Positions 58,246 to 64,000 of a stretch of 64,000 nucleotides of DNA are shown in pieces; position 1 is the first letter of the stretch; each line of letters starts with the position of its first letter. A program made the translations under genes and the position numbers. Under the pieces are notes generated by a model. It did no database searches. It was not told the origin of the DNA and was given only the letters and a program-made list of their open reading frames with translations. Origin of the DNA: JAJFUV01 sp964384215 (GTDB lineage: Bacteria; Acidobacteriota; Terriglobia; Bryobacterales; Bryobacteraceae); assembly GCA_964384215.1 (NCBI GenBank), contig CAYLLB010000001.1, positions 144,325 to 208,324 of the forward strand, in the 5' to 3' direction.

Positions 58246-59346
58246 TCACTCCGCTACCTGGCAGAAGATCTTGATCGCCCCTTGCGGATTTGCCAGCCGT
58301 GCAAACAGCTCCTGGTAGTTTTCCAGGCCGCTTACGGGGTGCGTGAGCAGGCGGCCGAGCCACCCTGGGTATTGCGCCTCGGCGTGCGCCATATCGCGGA
58401 CACCCATCTCCCAGTCTTCGCGGTGCGCATTGGCGATGCCCACCATGACCTTGTTGCCGAGGACGAACTCCAGGTTGATGCGGTCGGCCGGGATTTCGTG
58501 CGCGCCGCCGGCCCCGGTGACGCTGGTGAGCACCAGCACGCCGTTCTTGGCCAGCGCGAGCGCGCTTTCGAAGGCCACTCTGGCCGAACTGCTGGCTTCG
58601 AAGATGTAGTCGAACGGCCCGAACTCGCGGGCGGCTTCCGCCATGGGTCTCGTACGCAGGGACTCGTAGTGCGCGCCGATGGCCTCGGCCAGTTCCGAAT
58701 TCAGAGTGGGCCTGATGCTGCGCGCGAATGTCACCACTTCGAACCCGCGCAGGCGCAGCAGCAATGTGGCCAGCAGCCCGATGCTTCCGGCGCCCATGAC
58801 CGCGGCGCGCTCCGGCCGCCACACTTTCAGCCGGCGTTGAATCTCGTAAGCCTGGTGCAAGCCCTTCTCGGCCACCGACAGCGGCTCAAGCAGGACGCCG
58901 ACCCCGGCGAGGGCGTCCGGAATCTTTACCAGCAGCGCGGCGTCTTCGACGTAATACTCGGTTAGAAAGCCATGCACCTGGCTAATGCCGTGTTCGTAGT
59001 AGACGTCGTCGGTGGTCATGTCCTGGGATCCGATGCGGTCATAGAAGCCCGCGCCGGGCCGGCGCACCGAGGCCACTACGTAATCGCCGGGCGCAAATTC
59101 GCGCACGTTCGCTCCCACCGTTTCCACGCGGCCCAGACTCTCGTGGCCCAGCACCAGAAAGTCGCAGCCTGCGGGTGCTGCGCCGTACTCGGCCGCGACG
59201 ATCTCGCGATCGGTCCCGTCCACGCCGACGCGCAGTACTTTGACGAGCACGCCGCGTCCCGCGGCTATCTCTTCGAGCCGGGGTAGGGGCATCTCGCGCA
59301 AGTGGACCGAACCCGGTTTGCCTGGATAGACAGCGATAGCTTTCAT
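58246..59346 (-). CDS. Zinc-type alcohol/glucose dehydrogenase (MDR family)
   Basis: Medium-chain dehydrogenase of 366 residues. It opens MKAIAVYPGKPGSVHLREMP and has the zinc-region sequence FLVLGHESLGRVETVGANVR, then VLLEPLSVAEKGLHQAYEI and the Rossmann motif AAVMGAGSIGLLATLLLRLR. The layout, with YYEHGISQVHGFLTEYYVED, is like archaeal-type glucose 1-dehydrogenases that oxidise glucose or galactose with NAD(P). The ATG at 59346 is the family start; the upstream open frame is shadow. Confidence 0.92.
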   Translation of the reverse strand: MKAIAVYPGKPGSVHLREMPLPRLEEIAAGRGVLVKVLRVGVDGTDREIVAAEYGAAPAGCDFLVLGHESLGRVETVGANVREFAPGDYVVASVRRPGAGFYDRIGSQDMTTDDVYYEHGISQVHGFLTEYYVEDAALLVKIPDALAGVGVLLEPLSVAEKGLHQAYEIQRRLKVWRPERAAVMGAGSIGLLATLLLRLRGFEVVTFARSIRPTLNSELAEAIGAHYESLRTRPMAEAAREFGPFDYIFEASSSARVAFESALALAKNGVLVLTSVTGAGGAHEIPADRINLEFVLGNKVMVGIANAHREDWEMGVRDMAHAEAQYPGWLGRLLTHPVSGLENYQELFARLANPQGAIKIFCQVAE

Positions 59347-59429
59347 GGCGCCTCCGCCATGAGCATACAGCAATTGTGCCCGCCCCAAGTCGCATCGGCT
59401 ACAATGAGAGCGGAAAGGGGCACGTGCAC

Positions 59430-59693
59430 ATGTCTGAAGAAGATACCGGTAAACTCCTGTGGTTCGTGGCGGGCGCAGCCGTAGGCGCATCCATCGCTTT
59501 GTTGTTCGCGCCGGCGTCCGGCAAAGAGACGCGGCGCTATATCTCCAAGAAAGCGTGCGAAGGCCGGGAAGCGCTGGCCGACACCGGCAAGGAAATCGTG
59601 GACAAGGGCCGCGATCTGTACGACAAGGGCCGCAAGCTCGCCGACGAGGCCGCTGACATGTTCGAGCGCGGCCGCAAACTCGTCGAAGGCTAG
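59430..59693 (+). CDS. YtxH-domain protein
   Basis: Small protein of 87 residues. A membrane-proximal glycine-rich helix (LLWFVAGAAVGASIALLFAP then ASGKETRR) is the YtxH/GvpP-like signature. The rest is a highly charged helix with a repeat of about 11 residues (KGRDLYDKGRKLADEAADMF then ERGRKL). Such proteins are linked to envelope stress. The ATG at 59430 follows AAAGGGG; the frame is open 18 codons upstream. It is divergent from the sugar dehydrogenase. Confidence 0.88.
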   Translation: MSEEDTGKLLWFVAGAAVGASIALLFAPASGKETRRYISKKACEGREALADTGKEIVDKGRDLYDKGRKLADEAADMFERGRKLVEG

Positions 59694-59726
59694 CCGGGGG
59701 CGTCCTGCCCGGACGGAGAGTGGAAA

Positions 59727-61304
59727 ATGGGTAACTCCAGCACTCCGCGGGGGGAGTCCCTGCCCGCATTTCGGAACGAGCCGTACCTCGATTTCACAAT
59801 AGAGGCTAACCGCACCGGCATGCACGAAGCGCTTGCTCGCGTGCGGCGCGAGTTCGGCCGCGAGTACCAGCTATGGATCGGAGGCGAGGGAGTCAAGGCC
59901 GAAACCAAGCTGAGCAGCCTCAACCCGTCGCACCCCGACGAAGTGGTGGGTGTGCACCAGAAGGCCACTGGTGAACTGGCCGCCAAAGCCGTCGAGTCTG
60001 CGTTCGCATTCTATCCGGAGTGGCGCCGCACCAGCGCTGAACTTCGCGCGCACATGCTCCTGCGAGTGGCCCGTATTCTCCGCGAGCGCAAGCTTGAGTT
60101 TGACGCCTGGCTGGTTTACGAGGCAGGGAAGACATGGCCGGAGGCCGAAGCCGACGTGAGTGAGGCCATCGACTTCTGCGAGTATTACGCGCGCGAGATG
60201 CTGCGTTACTCATTGCCGGCCCCCGTGGTTCAGTTGCCCGGCGAGCGGGACGAACTTCGCTACCTTCCCCTGGGCGTTGGCGTGATCATTTCGCCCTGGA
60301 ATTTCCCGCTGGCGATCCTGGTGGGCATGACGACGGCTGCCCTGGTGACGGGGAACACAGTGGTCATTAAACCGTCGAGCGACACGCCGACTATCGCCGC
60401 CAAATTCGTCGAGGTCTTGCTCGAAGCCGGCTTTCCACCGCGAAGTTTCGCGCTCGTCACCGGCAGCGGCGCTGTCGTGGGGGACGTCCTGGTGGGACAT
60501 CCGCTGACCCGCTTCGTGAGCTTCACCGGCTCGCGGGAAGTCGGCTTGCGAATTTGCGAACTCGCCGCCAAGCCCCAGGCGCGACAGCGCTGGATCAAGC
60601 GCGTGGTCGCCGAGATGGGCGGCAAGGACGCCATCATCGTCGATGAAACGGCCGATTTCGAAGCCGCGGTGGCCGGCGTCAGCGCCTCGGCTTACGGTTA
60701 CCAGGGACAGAAGTGCTCGGCCTGTTCGCGCCTCATCGTCGTCAAGAAGATCCACGATGAGTTTCTCGCGCGGCTGCAGGCAAAGGTGGAGACGCTTCGC
60801 GTGGGGCCGAGCGAGGATCCGGACAACTACATGGGTCCGGTGATCAACGCCTCGGCGGTGAACTCCATTCTCGGCTACATCGCCATCGGGCGGAAGGAAG
60901 GCCGCTTGATCATGGGCGGCCAGCGCGCCCCCGGCGACGGCTACTTCATCCAGCCAACCATCATCGATGGTGTGAACCGCAAAGCGCGCGTCTTCCAGGA
61001 GGAGATTTTCGGCCCCGTTTTGGCGGTCACGGCGGCACGGGATTTCGGTCACGCGCTGGAACTTGCCAACGACACCGAGTACGGCCTCACCGGCGCCGTG
61101 TTCTCCCGCGACCGCGCCCGGATCGAGAGAGCGCGAGACGCGTTTTTCGTCGGCAACCTCTACTTCAACCGCAAGTGCACGGGCGCCATGGTGGGCGCCC
61201 ATCCGTTCGGCGGCTTCAATATGTCCGGCACGGATTCCAAGGCCGGCGGTCCGGACTATCTGCTTCAGTTCCTGCAGGCCCAGTCCATCGCCGAGAAGCT
61301 ATGA
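59727..61304 (+). CDS. rocA: L-glutamate gamma-semialdehyde (1-pyrroline-5-carboxylate) dehydrogenase
   Basis: NAD-dependent aldehyde dehydrogenase of proline/arginine catabolism, 525 residues. The P5CDH-type N-terminus (GREYQLWIGGEGVKAETKLS) and WNFPLAILVGMTTAALVTGN, VSFTGSREVGLRICELAA, VVAEMGGKDAIIVDETAD and the catalytic-Cys region YGYQGQKCSACSRLIV are all present. The conserved FGGFNMSGTDSKAGGPDYLL end is specific to RocA/PruA. No proline dehydrogenase gene is adjacent. Confidence 0.94.
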   Translation: MGNSSTPRGESLPAFRNEPYLDFTIEANRTGMHEALARVRREFGREYQLWIGGEGVKAETKLSSLNPSHPDEVVGVHQKATGELAAKAVESAFAFYPEWRRTSAELRAHMLLRVARILRERKLEFDAWLVYEAGKTWPEAEADVSEAIDFCEYYAREMLRYSLPAPVVQLPGERDELRYLPLGVGVIISPWNFPLAILVGMTTAALVTGNTVVIKPSSDTPTIAAKFVEVLLEAGFPPRSFALVTGSGAVVGDVLVGHPLTRFVSFTGSREVGLRICELAAKPQARQRWIKRVVAEMGGKDAIIVDETADFEAAVAGVSASAYGYQGQKCSACSRLIVVKKIHDEFLARLQAKVETLRVGPSEDPDNYMGPVINASAVNSILGYIAIGRKEGRLIMGGQRAPGDGYFIQPTIIDGVNRKARVFQEEIFGPVLAVTAARDFGHALELANDTEYGLTGAVFSRDRARIERARDAFFVGNLYFNRKCTGAMVGAHPFGGFNMSGTDSKAGGPDYLLQFLQAQSIAEKL

Positions 61305-61321
61305 GAGTGCCGTAGGGCGAA

Positions 61322-63037
61322 TTACGGCCGGCTGTAAACCAGCTTTCCACCCAGATAGGTGCGCTCGACCGTAACGTCCTTCACCTCGTCCACCGGGCAG
61401 CGCAGGATGTCGCGGTCGATCACCACCAGGTCGGCCAGTTTGCCGGATTCGATCGAGCCCTTCTCCTTTTCCTCAAACGTGAGGTAGGCGTTGTTGATGG
61501 TGTAGAAGCGTATGGCCTGTTCGCGCGTGATGCTCTCTTCGGGGATGAGCGGCTTCTCGGTCCAGCGAGGCCGCCGCACCAGCGTAGTCCACATCGCCAG
61601 AAACGGGTTGTAGGGATTGTTGGAGCGCAGGCTGCCTATCTTTTGCATGTGGTCCGAGCCGCCTCCCACCACCACGCCGCGCTCGAATAGCGTTCGGTAG
61701 GGCTGGAAGTATCGCAGGCGCTCCTCGCCGAAATGTTTGGCGAGCGTGGCGCCGTCCATGCGCAGCCACGCCGGCTGCATGTCGGCCACGATGCCGACGC
61801 GCCGCATGCGTTCGATATCTTCCATAGTCATGAAATTCGCATGGCTGATGCAGGGGCGCTTCTCGCGCACCGGAAACTCGTTGGAAACCTCTTCATAGGC
61901 GATAGAGAGTGCGCGTACCGCGCCGTCGCCCACCGTGTGCGCGGTCAACTGCATGTCGCGGGAAAGCGCCGCGCGCGCGATCCGGAACAGCTTGGCGGGT
62001 TCGATGTACAACATCCCGCGATAGCTGGGATCGGTGATCGAGTAGATCGGGCTGACGCCCCACGGCTTGAGCATGTAAGCGCTGCCGGTGAGCATGCCGC
62101 CGTCAAGAAAGACCTTCACGCCGCGCACCCACAACATGTTGTCGTACTGGTGCAAGGGGCCAGACGCCAGTTTGCCGATCTGTTCCTCGATCTTTTCGAT
62201 AGGCTGCTGTGGATCGACGCTATAGGTAACAAAAGTGCGGCAGGTCAGCTCTCCGGACTGTTTGAGCGAACGGAACAGTTCGACCGTATCGTCGCCGGCC
62301 GTGCGCTCGACGATGCTGGTGATTCCCACTGAGTTGTAATCGGCCAGCAGCATCTTGAGGCGCCGCCGGCGGTCGTCCATGGTGGGCGCGCGCCCGCTTG
62401 CCCGCCCCGCGATCAGCCGCAGCGCGTTGCGCACAATGCCAGTGGGTTCGCCGGTCTTCGCGTCCCGCTCCACTTTTCCCAGGCGCCCCTCGCCGGGAAA
62501 CGGATCGCGACTGATGCCGCTGAGCTTGAGCGCAAGCGAGTTCAACGACGCGTCTGGGCCGGTGCGGAACACCACCGGATTGCGCGGCGCGGCCTCGTCC
62601 AACTCCGCCCGCGACGGATAGCGCTGCTCGCGCAGCCTCGTGATGAAGACCTGCGAAAGCGTGATCCACTCACCGGGCGCAATCGACGCCGCGCGCGATC
62701 GAACGTAAGCCAACACGTCGGCGATCGTGTCCATGTCGGGGATCGGGTGATCGAACTCGTACATCGACGCGCCGGCCGAGTGTACGTGGCTGTCGATCAG
62801 CCCCGGCAGCACCATCTTGCCGCCGAGGTCTACCATGATCGTGCGCGCGTTCTTCATGCGCAGGATTTCGCCGTTGCTGCCGGCCGCCGCGATGCGCCCA
62901 TCCTTCACGGCGACGGCTTCCGCGATGGCGAACTCCTTGTTTACGGTTACTACCCGGCCGTGATGGAGTATCAAATCGGCTGCCGGGAGAGTCATTGTGG
63001 AGAGCAACAGCACAGAGACACGCAGCATCCAATCCAT
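61322..63037 (-). CDS. Secreted amidohydrolase (YtcJ-like, amidohydrolase 3 family)
   Basis: Metal-dependent hydrolase of 571 residues with a signal peptide (MDWMLRVSVLLLSTMTLPAA). The metal-site motif is VLPGLIDSHVHSAGAS. Later landmarks are TAHTVGDGAVRALSIAYEE, ISHANFMTMEDIERMR and VVVGGGSDHMQKIGS. The ending GSIESGKLADLVVIDRDILR is typical of the family. The substrate is unknown. The ATG at 63037 is chosen for the signal peptide. It is convergent with rocA. Confidence 0.92.
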   Translation of the reverse strand: MDWMLRVSVLLLSTMTLPAADLILHHGRVVTVNKEFAIAEAVAVKDGRIAAAGSNGEILRMKNARTIMVDLGGKMVLPGLIDSHVHSAGASMYEFDHPIPDMDTIADVLAYVRSRAASIAPGEWITLSQVFITRLREQRYPSRAELDEAAPRNPVVFRTGPDASLNSLALKLSGISRDPFPGEGRLGKVERDAKTGEPTGIVRNALRLIAGRASGRAPTMDDRRRRLKMLLADYNSVGITSIVERTAGDDTVELFRSLKQSGELTCRTFVTYSVDPQQPIEKIEEQIGKLASGPLHQYDNMLWVRGVKVFLDGGMLTGSAYMLKPWGVSPIYSITDPSYRGMLYIEPAKLFRIARAALSRDMQLTAHTVGDGAVRALSIAYEEVSNEFPVREKRPCISHANFMTMEDIERMRRVGIVADMQPAWLRMDGATLAKHFGEERLRYFQPYRTLFERGVVVGGGSDHMQKIGSLRSNNPYNPFLAMWTTLVRRPRWTEKPLIPEESITREQAIRFYTINNAYLTFEEKEKGSIESGKLADLVVIDRDILRCPVDEVKDVTVERTYLGGKLVYSRP

Positions 63038-63162
63038 TGTAATTACGATGCGATGACTTCGGCGGCACAACCGGGCATGCCGCGGTTGCGCTTCTTCGGA
63101 TGGCTCGTTCGGACTACAAGCGGCAGCTTGTGCCGGGCAGACTCGGCATACCGGAGGCCAAG

Positions 63163-63651
63163 TTACAAGGGCCGCTTCCTGCGACGCAGAGCCGCCAGCG
63201 CCAGGCCAGTTGTTATCAGCGCCCAGGTTCCAGGTTCTGGGACTGAATCGGCCAGCCAGACGTAGTTGCGGTAAGTAGCTGTGTCATCCAGACCGTCGTG
63301 AACGTAAGCCGAGCGCGCGGTCGGCGCCCCGCCTGGGTCGTTGTATCCCGGGGGATCCACGTCGAGTTTGTAGTTCTCGGCGAAGATCATTCCGCTGTGC
63401 TCTCCCCAGCCGTCATACCAGCCCGAGTGCGTGATCGTGGATGGATCCAGCGAGGGATCAATGGAAATCGCGTAGTCGCCCGGCGAGCCGCCGAACAAGA
63501 GGGCAGCCGCCTCCTGGGCGCTGTAAACGGGCGGATTTGTCTCCCATGCAGGGCCGTCATAGACAGCGTAGGAGCCTACGAATACAGGCCCGCCCAGCGC
63601 GGCGAAGGCTGTCATGCAGATCAGCACCCCCAAGCACAATGCACACCTCAT
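63163..63651 (-). CDS. Small PEP-CTERM sorting-domain protein
   Basis: Exported protein of 162 residues. A signal peptide (about 1-20, LGVLICMTAFAALGGP) is followed by an acidic, aromatic, Gly/Pro-rich middle. A textbook C-terminal PEP-CTERM signal ends the protein: VPEPGTWALITTGLALAALR then RRKRPL (VPEP motif, hydrophobic helix, basic tail). The signal is normally processed by an exosortase that anchors or releases the protein at the cell surface, often together with an exopolysaccharide locus such as the one at 47-58 kb. Confidence 0.93.
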   Translation of the reverse strand: MRCALCLGVLICMTAFAALGGPVFVGSYAVYDGPAWETNPPVYSAQEAAALLFGGSPGDYAISIDPSLDPSTITHSGWYDGWGEHSGMIFAENYKLDVDPPGYNDPGGAPTARSAYVHDGLDDTATYRNYVWLADSVPEPGTWALITTGLALAALRRRKRPL

Positions 63652-63672
63652 CGTCCATGTCCTCCGGTTATC

Positions 63673-64000
63673 TCAAATGATTCTATGGGCGCCATCCGCT
63701 TTTGTCAACTCTCGGGTGAGTCCAAAGCGCAGATTGGCCCTTAGCGCGTCGACGCCCATCCAGAACGCCGCCGCTCCCGGTGGGATCATGCGATCGGGCT
63801 CAAGACCGGCCTCCGTGATCATTTCTTCATTGCCGGCCAGGCGCACCCAGCCGTCGAAGCCTCCCGATGTCGTCTCCGGCAGGAACTCATCGTTGAGCCG
63901 CGCGCGCCGCGCCGTTTCGAACCACTTCGGATCATGTATGACGAGCAGCGTGCAGATCTCGGGGCGCAGGTTGAGCAGATTCACGGCCACGCCAGTGAGA
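63673..64000 (-). CDS. Unidentified gene, C-terminal part (runs off the right edge)
   Basis: An open frame of at least 109 codons that continues beyond the window, so the N-terminus is missing; a GTG at 63990 is probably internal. The visible part (LTGVAVNLLNLRPEICTLLV, DPKWFETARRARLNDEF and PPGAAAFWMGVDALRANLRF) gives no family I can name. It is soluble-looking and lies 21 nt upstream of the PEP-CTERM gene on the same strand. Confidence 0.6.
   Translation of the reverse strand, partial: LTGVAVNLLNLRPEICTLLVIHDPKWFETARRARLNDEFLPETTSGGFDGWVRLAGNEEMITEAGLEPDRMIPPGAAAFWMGVDALRANLRFGLTRELTKADGAHRII

Overview
The window looks like a chromosomal segment of a Gram-negative, flagellated, GC-rich soil-type bacterium, most likely an Acidobacteriota of the Solibacter/Bryobacter kind. 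This is inferred from gene content and not proven. The supports are LpxC (lipid A), L- and P-ring flagellar genes, a PEP-CTERM protein, an FG-GAP/VCBS protein, a cluster of secreted sugar enzymes (sulfatase, DUF1080, ThuA, GH29) and bacterial microcompartment (BMC) genes. No tRNA, rRNA, CRISPR array, IS element or clear U-tract terminator was seen.

Region 1 (1-15400) is a flagellar island. A leftward operon runs fliK-flgD-flgE-fliN-fliO-fliP-fliQ-fliR-flhB-flhA-flhF (flhF is cut by the window edge). A divergent rightward operon runs flgF-flgG-flgA-flgH-flgI-flgJ-flgM. A short leftward flaG-fliS pair follows. Two sites matching the sigma-28 (FliA) consensus lie upstream of fliK and flaG. The same island encodes the anti-sigma-28 factor FlgM.

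Region 2 (15400-34300) is mixed: a VCBS surface protein, a solitary nuoB, malQ, then housekeeping genes (recJ, a DJ-1 family gene, a GlcD-like flavoprotein, a TlpA-like thioredoxin, a pterin cluster with two PTPS paralogues plus folE, and a secreted GH42/GH14-like enzyme). BMC genes sit at both ends. On the left are a PduA-like hexameric shell protein and a CoA-acylating aldehyde dehydrogenase with an unusual 165-residue tail. On the right, about 10 kb away, are a PduS-like flavo-Fe-S protein and a PduT-like Fe-S shell protein. No aldehyde-producing signature enzyme and no pentameric vertex protein is present, so the substrate is open. The pieces read as an aldehyde-processing compartment with a redox conduit through its shell.

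Region 3 (34300-47250) has a YfhO-type membrane protein, pgsA-lpxC, polA lacking the proofreading motif, and a four-gene secreted glycan-degrading operon (alpha-L-fucosidase, ThuA-like, DUF1080, sulfatase), opposite an unidentified secreted protein.

Region 4 (47250-58250) is a polysaccharide/lipid-glycan region: an ACP-ligase-SDR-GT-C cassette, a GT2-GNAT-polysaccharide deacetylase operon, two GT-B glycosyltransferases, a second GT-C-like membrane protein, and a short antisense remnant resembling the C-terminus of an FkbM methyltransferase. The set resembles exosortase/PEP-CTERM-associated EPS loci, although no exosortase is in the window.

Region 5 (58250-64000) carries an MDR-type sugar dehydrogenase, a YtxH protein, an L-glutamate-semialdehyde dehydrogenase, a secreted amidohydrolase, a small PEP-CTERM protein, and an unidentified gene running off the right edge.
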